DNA from: Oegoconia quadripuncta
Taxonomy: Eukaryota > Arthropoda > Insecta > Lepidoptera > Autostichidae
Direction: 5' to 3'
DNA length: 64,000 nt
Assembly: GCA_949316235.1 (NCBI GenBank)
Contig: OX438744.1
Location: 3,782,001 to 3,846,000, forward strand
Position 1 is the stretch's first letter. The number at the start of each line of letters is the position of its first letter. Position numbers and translations under genes: made by a program. Shown here one piece after another: positions 54,726 through 64,000 of the stretch. The notes under the pieces are model-generated. The model saw only the letters and a program-made list of their open reading frames with translations, did no database searches and was not told where the DNA came from.

Positions 54726-55301
54726 TTTTTTATGCTTGACGGGTCCGCGCTAAGCCTCAATCACACCTGATGCTAGTAAAGATGAGGCCGCAGGTAGAAT
54801 CAAGCTTACCTGGAATACCCTACCACCAACTGAACCGTGTACTCAACGTCTTGGTTGGTGGTAGAGCATTTAAATGACCGCCTGGCTAGCTACCACCATC
54901 TCATCTAAGTCTGCTGCCAAACACTAATGTGTGTTCCGGTTGTCAGAGATAAGATAGCCAGTCTCCCAAATAAAATAATAAATATTTAATTATAAATATT
55001 TCGGACACTTACACCAATCATCTAGTCCCAAACTAAGCAAAGCTTGTGCTATGGATACTAGATAACGGATAAACATACATAAATATTTATATAAACATCC
55101 AAGACTCGGGAATAAATGTTCGTATTCATCATACAAACATTTACCCCTCGCGGGATTCGAACCCACCGTTGGTTTCGCTGATAGGGTGACTGTCCACTAC
55201 ACCAATCGGTCGTCAAACTCCATCTTAATGGAGTTTCCGGAAACCGTCCACCTTCCGCCTCATCTTGATTTAACGACAGGTGTGATTGAGGTCAAGTGCT
55301 A
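54726..55301. mobile_element. Inverted SINE-A pair with a nested SINE-B1
   Basis: A minus SINE-A (54726-54846, internally deleted) meets a plus SINE-A that begins at about 54852 (GGTTGGTGGTAGAGC). The plus copy is interrupted after GTCTCCCAAAT at 54971, where a SINE-B1 lies, and resumes at 55229 (GGAGTTTCCGGAAACC) to GAGGTCAAGTGCTAA. SINE-B1 is therefore younger than this SINE-A. Confidence 0.82.
54972..55213 (-). mobile_element. SINE-B1, nearly complete, nested
   Basis: On the minus strand the head is GACGACCGATTGGTGTAGTG with an A box; the B box is damaged (GGTGGGTTCGAATCC with a small deletion before it). The body and the TGTCCGAAATATTTAT end match 41054 closely. It sits inside SINE-A. 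Confidence 0.9.
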
Positions 55302-55303
55302 AT

Positions 55304-55362
55304 TTGAACCCACGATTATCATTTTGTAAACAGTATGTTGTTTATACTGAGCCACGGAGGAG
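55304..55362 (-). mobile_element. SINE-A, head stub
   Basis: On the minus strand CCTCCGTGGCTCAGTATAAA and the region to GGGTTCAAA are present (A and B box area). It abuts the nested pair, so three SINE-A pieces are juxtaposed. Confidence 0.78.
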
Positions 55363-55850
55363 CTTTCTACTGTTTTTAACCCCAGATGTAAAACGAAGGG
55401 TATTGTGTTTAAGGGCGTTGTGTATATGCGTGTTATATCCAGTTTATTGTTCTAAGCCTTATACCAAAAGTACTCTATAATATTTTTTTCTAAAGTTTGT
55501 TCTTTGTACAAGCAAGTGCTATGAGGAAGTTTATACATCCAAATTTTTTTACACACGCGGAGAAACTCACGAGTCGAAAGCTAGAGATATATGTAAAACC
55601 GTTAGGTACTTTCAAGGTGGGTACCATTGAGGGAAAGTAAACAAACTGTGCTATCATATACGAGTATCCCGAATTGTTTACCAGTAACGACCTTGACACG
55701 GCAACAAACAGTCACACAACTGAGGGGAGCTAAAACAATAGATCAATATTGGGAAGCAAGGCGTGAAAAAAGGTGCCTGATACTTAGTAGCGTGGTTATA
55801 GTCAGTAGGAAGCTTTATAGGATAGAAGGAAGGATTGTAATAGTTAAGAA
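55363..55850. other. Unassigned stretch
   Basis: A 75-codon plus-strand frame at 55627-55854 (reading AKTIDQYWEARREKRCLILS) is not recognisable and ends close to the SINE-A border. No gene is supported. Confidence 0.3.
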
Positions 55851-56149
55851 GTAAACAACGTGAGGTCGCGGGTTCGATCCCCAGCGGGGTACATGTTAAG
55901 TACTCGGTTTGGTTGGTGGTAGGGCATTTTAAATGTCCGCCTGGCTAGCTGCCACCATCTTATCTAAATCTGCCGCCAAAACAGCAATGTTAATAGCATT
56001 GTTGTGTTCCGGTTGTCAGAGATAAGATAGCCTGTTCCACAAATATTTGATTTTCCGGGTCACCTTCACACTTCCACCTTCAGCCTCATCTTCACTTAAC
56101 ATCAGGTGTGATTGAGGTCAAGTGCTAACCCGTTGTACATTAAAAAAAA
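55851..56149 (+). mobile_element. SINE-A, A-box region deleted
   Basis: It begins GTAAACAACGTGAGGTCGCG, lacking the first 15 bases and a short segment before the B box (GGTTCGATCC intact). The body and GTTGTACATTAAAAAAAA tail are complete. Confidence 0.9.
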
Positions 56150-56440
56150 GGGGGGGTTATTTGGAGATTTTCCGTTTTAAATTTGGGAGCTATCCGCGAC
56201 GAAAAACGACGTTATGTTGTTATGTCTTTGACGGCTTTGTATAGGTGTGTATGCGTCCAGTGTTTGTCCAGATATATTTTAATAATATGTGGTCTGATTG
56301 GAATGTGTTTTTTTTTATATTTAAGATTAAACTGAGGAAAATACGTACGTGGTGTTCGAATACACATACCTAGTGGAATTTAGAAATTTTTAGAAATCCA
56401 GAATCATCGCAAATCCTTATCTAGGTGAGAAGTGTTTTGA
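55851..56440 (+). repeat. Left arm of a long inverted repeat
   Basis: It comprises a SINE-A (to 56149) plus repeat F sequence (56150-56440). The same two parts, inverted, make up 58415-58958. Shared landmarks are TTATTTGGAGATTTTCCG, AATGTGTTTTTTTT and GTATTCGAACACC (inverted). The arms are highly similar, with small indels. Confidence 0.88.
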
Positions 56441-56576
56441 GAAGAGATTTTTTTGAATTTTAACGAGGTCAAGGGTAAGGAGAAATGTTAAAACAAAAGA
56501 TCTCCGGAACCAAGGACTCTAGAAAAAAGATAATTGACACCTTTTCCGGCACTTTTCATTATTATTTATATACGGT

Positions 56577-56938
56577 ACGGTACGGAGGAGCGTCGGTGGC
56601 TCAGCGGTTAAGACACGATCTCCCAATTTGGGAGGTCCGAGTTCGATTCCCAGGCAGGTCATGCACCAATGAATTTTTAAATTTAGTTTAATTACTTATG
56701 TGCATTTATCCGACTGCTCTTGAACGGTGAAGGAAAACATCGTGAGGAAACCTGCATGTCTGAGAAATAAAAATTCAAAGGCATGTGAATTCCGCAACTC
56801 GCATTGGGACAGCGTGGTGGACTATGGCCCATACTCTCATATAATACCGTATTTTTATTTAAATAATGTTAGAAATCCCCATATACGAGGGAAGGCCTAT
56901 ATCCCTGGATGGATGTTTACAAACTGATGATGATGATG
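56577..56938 (+). mobile_element. SINE-D, complete with 9-bp target duplication
   Basis: A tRNA-like head has A box TGGCTCAGCGG (56597-56607) and B box GTTCGATTCC (56641-56650). The body contains GGAAAACATCGTGAGGAAAC and CCTGCATGTCTGAGAAAT, and the end is a GATGAT microsatellite, usual for LINE-related SINE tails of Lepidoptera. ATATACGGT occurs at 56568-56576 and 56939-56947. It is the only copy in the window. Confidence 0.9.
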
Positions 56939-57179
56939 ATATACGGTTATTCGAATCCTCTTTTTTTAAGTCAGTTAAAAAGGCAAGATATCTCTCTCTT
57001 CCAAAGGAGCGTAAGAGCAACATTGAGACTTCCAGTTGGCCATAAATCATGGGGACATTGTGTGTAACGAGCCTATAACTATGGCCGTTAAAATGACGCT
57101 TCGGGCGACGTTAGACATAGATAGATAAAGCATTTAATTACGCCACTGCTTTCACACAACTACACAATTTTTAAATTAC

Positions 57180-57920
57180 AAAGAAATAGAATAGAATAGA
57201 ATAGAAATCGTTTATTTGACACACTAGACGACACATTAGTTATACAAAAAACGGAGAGAAAAAAATAACAATAACATACTTAAACAGCTAAAAATGATAG
57301 ATCGATTAGAAATCGGTGTCGTAAAGTGGTGCCAAAAAGGTCTCCACTCAGCATGAGTTGCAGTTGTATAACTACAACGCTGATTTTCTGTGGAGCCTCG
57401 CGTGACGTACGGACGTTTCATCAACACTGAATATAAATAAAAAGTAATATGTGGAATAAAAATTAATAAAATTGAGTAAGAATGTTATAAATACCTATGT
57501 GTTAACAATATAAAATCAGAGATGACTGTATAGGCTTACTTCCCTTTGCCTTCTCCGAGAGGAGTGAATTGTACTTTTAAAAATTAAAAACAAACACAGA
57601 TTGCAGCATGTAATTAATAAATTTCATTACCTACAAATTTAATGATGACAAAAATACGCAATAAAAATTGATACGGTATAAAGTGATCTAGGCCGCTAAG
57701 TATTAAAAACATCGCGAATGAGGTAAGTCTCACGATTACTTTTTTGTACATTCAGCAAATACGTTTTAAGTTTAGATTTAAAATTTCTAACCGTTTGCAG
57801 CTCCCTAATTGGAGGTGGCAAGTTATTCCAGCATTTCGTTGCATTATATCGGAAACTTCCTCGAAATGCCACTGTTCTGAAATGTGGAAGTATAAGTTTA
57901 TATCCTGCCGCCCTCGATAG
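57180..57920 (-). mobile_element. LINE-e, C-terminus plus 3' untranslated region
   Basis: On the minus strand an open frame reads YKLILPHFRTVAFRGSFRYN, ATKCWNNLPPPIRELQTVRN and FKSKLKTYLL before a stop at 57696. The pattern FRxSxxYxATxxWNxLPxxIR...FKxxLKxYLL is the end of CR1/L2-like and Daphne-like reverse transcriptases. The 3' region carries AACTACAACGCTGATTTTC-like and CTTTGCCTTCTCCGAGAGGA words (inverted) and ends in an ATAGA microsatellite at about 57185-57205. It is 5'-truncated. It lies between the arms of the long inverted repeat. Confidence 0.78.
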
Positions 57921-58414
57921 ATATACATACAAATAAAAGTAAAGAATAGAAAATACAAAGAGCGAGTGTGTGCCGCAGTAGCACAAATTGGTTATAACTG
58001 GAGTGTTTTCAGTTACAACCCCTACAAGTACAAGTGCATATAAATACGCACATGTTCCCGTCTGCGTGTACATTTGTGGTCAATCGTGAGCGAAAAGTGT
58101 CCGTTGTTGATACAGCTAGTGTTGAGTAGTAATTATGATAACAAGTTAAATGAATGATAATGATGTGACAAAAGGAAAAAGAGAAGTGCATAGGAAGTTC
58201 CACTACAGTTAATGCTTTGGAATTCCAATTTATTATGGTACTCCAAATTTGGTGTCATATATTTTCGGGGGTTTCGTAGATCATTAAACTGAAAAACTTT
58301 TATTAAGCGACCAACTCTGATATGAGAAATATCAACTGTTGCATAAAAATTTCAAATATGTCAAAACTAACCATAAATAGATATGATACAGATAACCAAA
58401 CGGTCTCAAATCAA

Positions 58415-58958
58415 AACACCTCTCACCTAGTTAAGGATTTGCGATGATTCTGGATTTCTAAAAATTGCTAAATTCCACTATGTGTATTCGAACACCACGT
58501 ACGTATTTTCCTCAGTTTAATCTTAAATATAAAAAAAAAACACATTCCAATCAGACCACATATTATTAAAATATATCTGGACAAACACTGGACGCATACT
58601 CACCTATACAAAGCCGTCACAGACATAACAACATAACGTCGTTTTTCTCTCGTTCGTCTCTCCAATGTAAAACGGAAAATCTCCAAATAACCCCCCTTTT
58701 TTTTATTGTACAACGGGTTAGCACTTGTCCTCAATCACACCTGATGTTAAGTGAAAATGAGGCTGAAGGTGGAAGCGTGAAGGTGACCCGGAAACCCAAA
58801 TATTTGGGGAACTGGCTATCTTATCTCTGACAACCGGAACACAACAATGCTATTAACATTGCTGTTTTGGCGGCAGATTTAGATAAGATGGTGGTAGCTA
58901 GCCAGGCAGACATTTAAAATGCCCTACCCAACCAAACCGAGTATTAAACATGTACCCC
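58415..58958 (-). repeat. Right arm of the long inverted repeat
   Basis: This is the inverted counterpart of 55851-56440. It begins in repeat F (CACCTCTCACCTAG) and ends inside SINE-A. The arms are separated by about 1.97 kb containing SINE-D and LINE-e. Confidence 0.88.
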
Positions 58959-59134
58959 GACCACAATCTTGCCTGAAGGAAAGTGACGATGTGGCCGAGT
59001 AGCACGCGATCTCAGTAGATGCCTATTCACCTTAATCTTGAAGATCCCAGTTCAATCCAAGTTGTAGGATTCAGAAAAGTGACGCCTCTGACCTCTGAAT
59101 CGTAAACCCAATGTTATTTACATTGAGCCACGAA
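58697..59134 (-). mobile_element. SINE-A interrupted by a CR1-like tail
   Basis: The 3' part (58697-58957) and head part (about 59088-59134, TTTACATTGAGCCACG) flank a 110-base insertion. The first part is shared with the inverted-repeat arm; the insertion is not. Confidence 0.85.
58961..59073 (-). mobile_element. CR1-like LINE tail inside SINE-A
   Basis: On the minus strand the end block is present: CTTGGATTG...GGGATCTTCAAGATTAAGG, GTGAATAGGCATCTACTGAG and CACATCGTCACTTTCC. It lacks an obvious A-run. A second example of this LINE inserting into a SINE (see 53281). Confidence 0.75.
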
Positions 59135-59644
59135 AATGGGTAAGGTAAGTTTTCGAAACGTGTTTAATTCATGAACTACATAGGCTATTCAGTTGAATTG
59201 TGACACAGTTTATACCTAGGAGTATTAGCAGCATCCTTCATAGTTCAAGGCATTAATCAAATTTTTTTTTATTACAATATGGACGAATGGAGTATCCCAA
59301 AAGAGGGCGTTATTGACATGTTTTTGTCTAATTTCAAACCCCGGTATTTTTTTTTTTAATTAAAGCCCTGTATTTTGTCACTTATGATCAATGAAGAAAA
59401 ATTCTCAAAAATCTCGTCCCAATAATATTATGAATGCGAAAGTTTAGATAGCAGTCGTTAGTAAATAAAAGTTGTGAATCATTCAGTGGTGTACAATGTG
59501 TGCATTGCTTTTCAGAGTACGCAGGCAATATTAGGCCGCCTGGCTTAAAATTATGTAGTCTAACAAGGTAAAAAGACCGAGAAATTATGGATTAAAATAT
59601 AAGAAAGTACCTATAATGAATGCTAAAATTATTTACTTAGTGTA
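59135..59644. other. Unassigned stretch
   Basis: No gene or repeat partner was recognised. Confidence 0.4.
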
Positions 59645-59822
59645 TACAGGGTGAATATGAAATCGTGTAATTCCCATTAACTGGTGACGTCACTCTTGAT
59701 TACGAACTACTTTCCTCAAGAAACCATATTCGAATTCGATCAAAATTTCGATAACCCGTACAAAGTAAACTAAATCTGAAACCGCCTTTAGTACGGAAGT
59801 CCAACAATTTTCGTGTCTAGCG
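59645..59822 (-). repeat. Repeat T copy 2
   Basis: The inverted counterpart of 54236-54400 (GATTACGAACTACTTTCCTC, TACGGAAGTCCAACAATTTT). It begins TACAGGGTG, a word often seen at ends of insect mobile elements. Confidence 0.72.
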
Positions 59823-60171
59823 TGATAGTCAACGTCACGAATTTCGCTATATTAACCTTCTGTGTTTATTTGTACCTTCTGTATAAAAACACGTACTTGG
59901 CTATATGCCTGTTTTACAGAACCTCAACGAGTTATGAGCTGTTCTTTTTCGCTCAATGAGCGTTTTCGTTCTTTGAGACTAACATACATAATATACATAA
60001 TATACATGTTATGTATGTAAGTGGGTCCTCAAGGCGCCATTTTAGAACTCAAGTCTGTAGAATCCCTCTGAATTTCCACCGCATATAAATTTCTCCAGAC
60101 ACGGGGAATTAAAAGCTTGAATAATTAGGACACCATTCGATGTTTCATGAAAAACCAATTCGTATCTAGAT
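59823..60171. other. Unassigned stretch
   Basis: ATAATATACAT words repeat near 59990-60010. Nothing else was recognised. Confidence 0.4.
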
Positions 60172-60496
60172 TTTTTTTATGCACGACGGGTTCGTACTTG
60201 ACCTCAATTACACCTGATATTAGGTGAAGATGAGGTCGAAGGTAGAAGCTTACTGATCCGGAATCGCCAACACATTTGGGGACTGGCTATCTTATCTCTG
60301 ACAACCGGAACACAACAATGCTATTAACATTGCTGCTTGGCGGCAGATTTAGATAAGATAGTGGTAGCTAGCCAGCCAGACATTTAAAATACCCTACCAC
60401 CAACCAAACCGAGTACTTAAACATGTACCCCGCTGGGGATCGAACCCGCGAACTCCGAATCGTTAACACAATGTTGTTTACATTGAGCCACGGAAC
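60172..60496 (-). mobile_element. SINE-A, full length
   Basis: The minus strand shows A box TGGCTCAATG, B box GGTTCGATCC, the complete body and the tail CGTCGTGCATAAAAAAAA. The first bases are slightly altered (CCGTTCCGTGG). Confidence 0.92.
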
Positions 60497-60627
60497 GGTT
60501 CAATATATTCTAAAAGGCGATGATATATTCTCAAATTGAGTTGTTCAAGAGAAATACTTCGGCGAAACCTAGTGCGCAAGCGACCTTTGTAGCGAGCGAG
60601 CAAGATGGGTCGGAGCACTCTGACACT

Positions 60628-60948
60628 GAATAGAATGGAATAGAATGGAATAGAATGGAATGGAATGGAATGGAATGGAATGGAATGGAATGGAATGGAA
60701 TGGAATGGAATGGAATGGAATGGAATGGAATGGAATGGAATGGAATGGAATGGAATGGGATGGGATGGGATGGGATGGGATGGGATGGGATGGGATGGGA
60801 TGGGATGAGATGGGATGGGATGAGATGGGATGGGATGGGACGGGACGGGATGGGATGGGATGGAATGGGATGGAATGGGATGGGATAGGATGGGATGGGA
60901 TGGGATGGAGAATGGAATAGAATAGAACAAAATGGAATGGAATGGAAT
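60628..60948 (+). repeat. 320-bp pentamer array, GGAAT to GGGAT
   Basis: Alternating TAGAA/TGGAA units lead into a pure TGGAA run to about 60756. This is followed by TGGGA units with TGAGA, CGGGA and TAGGA variants to about 60905, then TGGAA/TAGAA again. All frames of both strands stay open (for example EWNGM repeats), which is a consequence of the repeat. Confidence 0.96.
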
Positions 60949-61604
60949 TGCTGTGAATAGGCACCTAGGTACATAATATCTAGATGTTACAATTATTTTA
61001 CATAAATAAGCCTCTTCTATTCAGCTAAAATACAGTAGCATGCAAATATAACTTTCAGTAATAAAATATAATTTAACAATAATATCCATTTAAAAATTAG
61101 TCAATATTATAAAACATGAATCCGAGAGCAATTATTACAATTTAGGATTATTGTATACTTAAAAATTCATTAATACTATAAGCAAGAAATTCAAGAGCCA
61201 TTGGTACAATTTTGTTTTCATGAGCCTAAACTGTTCCTGATATTTTTAGGAATTTTGTTAAACACTTTTATGCACATACAATAGCAATTCCCATGATACA
61301 ATGCGAGTCTTGAACAATGGTCTAAAGCGAGTCTATCTGGATTCATTGTGTTTCTAGGATACACTGTTGGTTAGGTTCAGAAGCTTTCCATCTCTCTCGC
61401 CTTTGATATTAGGTTGAATATTTTATATTGAACACACCGGGGAGTAATTTCGCACTAGCGTTCGTCGAAAAAGTATTATCGTACAAGCAATGTGTCAACC
61501 AACTGTGTATTGGAACTACAATCCTCCGAACCACAGTTCTACGCGCATTTGTATTTCAAAATACAATTATTATTACTGCTGTGTCGACCAATTATCATAC
61601 AAAT
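60949..61604. other. AT-rich stretch
   Basis: CACTGTTGGTTAGGTTCAGA at about 61363 resembles CACTGTTGGTTAGATTCATA at 41487, in front of the Jockey-like relic. Otherwise nothing was recognised. Confidence 0.4.
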
Positions 61605-61800
61605 ATTTTTTAACGGCGTCGTGTGTGTGTGTCAAACCTTTGTCCGAATGTATGTCAGTAATGCGTTGTCCGATTTCACTGCGCTTTTTTATATCAAAGA
61701 CTAAACAAGATATCATCCAAATACAAAAAAACAACTGTGTTAAAAGCTAAATATTTTCGGAACGGCTTAATCGGTTTTCATCAAACACAGTCAATAACCT
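61605..61800 (+). repeat. Repeat F copy
   Basis: CCTTTGTCCGAATGTATGTC, AGTAATGCGTTGTCCGATTT and AACTGTGTTAAAAGCTAAAT occur in order, as near 49585 and, in part, 25805. It is probably interrupted on its right by the LINE at 61820. Confidence 0.6.
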
Positions 61801-61819
61801 GTCCCCTCGTTTACAAAAA

Positions 61820-62451
61820 CTCAAATCGGACCACACTGAGATGCCACATACTTTCTACCGACCTGAAAGACGATCAGGACATGGAGCGAGAGAGGAGGGC
61901 GCTCTCGGTGCGGTGTAACATGCTCGCGCGCAGATTTGGCAAGTGTAGCAACATGGTTAAGGTGACATTATTTAATGCATACTGCCAGTGTTTCTACACG
62001 TGCCAACTCTGGGTTGATTTTACGCGTAAATCTTACAGCACCATGAGGGTGCAATACAATGACGCATTTCGCATCCCCATGAGACATCCGCGTTTCTGTA
62101 GTGCGTCGGGCATGTTCGCTGAGGCGAGGGTACCTGACTTTTTTGCTGTTATGAGAGCACGCGTGGCCTCTTTTTGGGAGAGACTTCGCTGCTCTGATAA
62201 CAGCATTCTCAAGGCAGTGAGTGAAGGACTGGACGGTCCAATTTTTAAACATTGGCTAACTGTACATCGGCGCGAGAACCGAAAGTGAGAAATATGTGAA
62301 GTTATACCACATTGACACCAACATTGGACTGACGAAATTTTAATTTTAATTTAAATTTTAATAGTATTATTTACAATTTTACGCTTTATTTTTGTACCTA
62401 CTATGGCTTTATTGGCTGCGAATAAATGATTTTATTATTATTATTATTATA
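61820..62451 (+). mobile_element. LINE C-terminus relic with long open frame (LINE-d)
   Basis: One frame of about 150 codons reads DLKDDQDMERERRALSVRCN, MLARRFGKCSNMVKVTLFNA, YCQCFYTCQLWVDFTRKSYS, FRIPMRHPRFCSASGMFAEA and RARVASFWERLRCSDNSILK before a stop at 62286-62288. The blocks DMERERRALxVRxNMLARRF and YCxxFYTxxLWxxxTxKxYxxxRVQYNxAFR are typical of a non-LTR reverse transcriptase C-terminus common in insects; the clade is uncertain. The frame is uninterrupted, suggesting a fairly young copy. It ends with AAATGATTTTATTATTATT. Confidence 0.82.
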
Positions 62452-62879
62452 AAGACTGAACACACACACATACAACGACGTCAAATACATAGCATCTGTC
62501 ATTTATCGTGGGGGTTAAAAAGAAAACAACATTCTGATGACGTAATGCTGACATTTATTCGAGCTCTGTCGCTGCGAGTGTGTATTAAATTTTATTTGTC
62601 TATTATCATCATAACACATATAAGCATGCACTACAATAACACTAAAAATAATGCATCGTACACAAAGGACATCATTTAGTCAGTCCCATTAGAAGCATTA
62701 CACCCGTTTTACTGCCGCCTCGTAAACATTTATGTTTTTCCAATGTGATGGGTATTAGAATTTACTCAGTTAAAGATAAGTACACATTATTAATATTATT
62801 GTTTGATCTATGCGTCTAAAATTAAGTACGAAGGGCAGCTATAAGTTGAAAATTATCGTAAGCAGAGTCCATTGCGGCG
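62452..62879. other. Unassigned stretch
   Basis: No gene or recognised repeat was found. Confidence 0.4.
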
Positions 62880-63240
62880 TCAAATCAAATGAAAATCAAA
62901 TCAAAAATATTTTATTCAATGTAGGATACAAAAATATCACTTATTGAAAGTCAACATGCTATTTTTCTTTTTTTAACTACATCGCTTCACAAGGTGAAGG
63001 TGAAGATGAAGGTTAGGGAGAAGAAGCGACAAGAAACTCCGCAACAACACATCTTTTCAACTAGTCTCCTATCCTTACAACAATACTACATCTTATATTA
63101 CATATTACAAAACAATAGCAATTAACATAACGACCAGCTAACACCAGACCTCCTTATCGCCTAAATAATCATCTATCCTGTAATAACCCTTCTTACACAG
63201 AGTTTCTTTAATGTGGCGTTTGTTCATCATTAAAATTTTT
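62880..63240 (-). repeat. LINE-type 3' end with family L words
   Basis: TCAAATCAAATGAAAATCAA and ATATTTTATTCAATGTAGG form a tail on the minus strand. GAGAAGAAGCGACAAGAAACTC near 63020 is a family L word in the plus orientation. A truncated retroposon is likely. Confidence 0.5.
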
Positions 63241-63534
63241 AATTAAAGCCAACTCCGCAATGTACTCAGCTTTCGATGAAACGTTTTTCGGAGTAGTGTA
63301 ATTCGGTATACCATTATAATATATCCGTCTCCAAAATTTATATAATTGTAAGATTGTTTATATATCGATTATTTAATTTACCTGTTTGTGACTCACACAT
63401 TATACTATTCTGCCAGGAGCGCTGATTTCTATGATACAAGCTTTTGCCTAGTGAGCAGAGTTGAGAAAAGTCGCGGATTATTTTACCAATATCGTATGTT
63501 ATACGCAGTTTTTAGTACTCTAGAATAACATTTT

Positions 63535-64000
63535 CTGTATTTATTTTATTTATTTAGGACAATAAACAAATGTACAGTAGCTTAATTTTAAGGAATAACA
63601 ATAATTTTACTAATTGTACAACCAGCACCATTGTCCCCAAAGTAGCATCATAATGTTTACAGAGAAACCAAAAACATTTACAGTAGTAGAAAAAAAATAA
63701 AGAGTTTTTATAACTAGAATTTCAGGTAAGTATGTATACAGGCAAATACTATATAAACTCTATATACAGGTATGTATACCCACAAATTTTACTTACGTAC
63801 AGATTTTAACATTTGAACCACTCCTAGTATGTAGGTACTAAGAGTAGTTCAAATATTAAAATTTTCTAATTCGTCAATTAATCTTTTTTTGTAGCCATAT
63901 GATGTAAGTGAGAACATATCAATGTCAATGAAGTGGTCATTGTATGATTTCATTATAGCTCTCAAAGGGGCACGTTCCCCTGCATTCGTTCTACACTGTC
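63535..64000 (-). mobile_element. LINE-like C-terminus and tail, cut by window edge
   Basis: From the right edge the minus strand is open for about 49 codons to a stop at 63849-63851, reading RTNAGERAPLRAIMKSYNDH, FIDIDMFSLTSYGYKKRLID and ELENFNI. This resembles the last residues of a LINE reverse transcriptase but could be another protein. A 3' region and a family U tail (CCTAAATAAATAAAATAAAT on the minus strand, 63540-63560) follow. The start lies outside the window. Confidence 0.4.

Noticed and set aside
60478..60974. Long open frames of 130-150 codons across the pentamer array on the minus strand
   Set aside because: They exist in all three frames and on both strands because the repeat unit lacks stops. 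This is a simple repeat, not a gene.

Overview
This window looks like nuclear, intergenic DNA from a moth or butterfly (Lepidoptera). The evidence is indirect. The sequence is AT-rich, has no operon-like coding density, and carries repeats of the type common in lepidopteran genomes: tRNA-derived SINEs, CR1-like, RTE-like and Jockey-like LINE 3' ends, TA-flanked MITEs and short LINE 3' tails ending in AATAAA-like runs. I cannot name the species. I found no convincing intact host gene, no complete tRNA or rRNA gene, and no CRISPR, operon or prokaryotic feature. Almost every readable reading frame is either the C-terminus of a dead retrotransposon or a repeat read through by chance.

The commonest element is a tRNA-derived SINE that I call SINE-A. 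It is about 330 bp, with an A box like TGGCTCAATG, a B box like GGTTCGATCC and a tail after GTTGTGCATAAA. It has more than 20 copies or pieces, in both orientations, from base 341 to base 60496. A second tRNA-derived SINE, SINE-B, has two subfamilies (B1 and B2) with about 11 copies. SINE-C (two copies) and SINE-D (one copy with a clear 9-bp target duplication) complete the SINEs. LINE relics include an RTE-like group (18735, 34851), a second group with a WTDDLVKIAG tail (4440, 21765, 36740, 42665, 44484, 52268), a CR1-like group with a conserved NLGIFKSRVNRHL tail (19539, 30178, 45588, 53281, 58961), a Jockey-like copy (41500-42319) broken by a 244-bp solo LTR, and single tails at 39527, 57696, 61820 and the right edge. 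DNA-transposon-like MITEs lie at 8615, 13177, 16541, 23037, 29021, 47512, 48724-49360 and 51437.

Layout: 1-10 kb has SINE-A pieces, SINE-C, the first copy of a composite repeat and a MITE split by an insertion. 10-20 kb has a TIR element, a 470-bp foldback structure, the inverted partner of the composite repeat and two LINE tails. 20-35 kb has LINE tails, an unoccupied paralogue of a SINE-B2 insertion site, a recent tandem duplication and copies of an interspersed repeat (repeat D). 35-47 kb has a 12-bp minisatellite, a 5S rRNA-like fragment, the LTR-in-Jockey nest and a five-unit 145-bp tandem array. 47-64 kb has a cluster of palindromic elements, several nested SINEs, a long inverted repeat (arms near 55851-56440 and 58415-58958), a 320-bp GGAAT/GGGAT array and more LINE tails.

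Nothing here works together as a pathway. The biology is that of transposon insertion, nesting, inverted duplication and decay. The most informative items are the filled/empty SINE site pair, the nested insertions that order the families in time, and several palindromes that look like template-switch scars. Repeat boundaries were read by eye and may be off by several bases; all family names are local labels, not database names.
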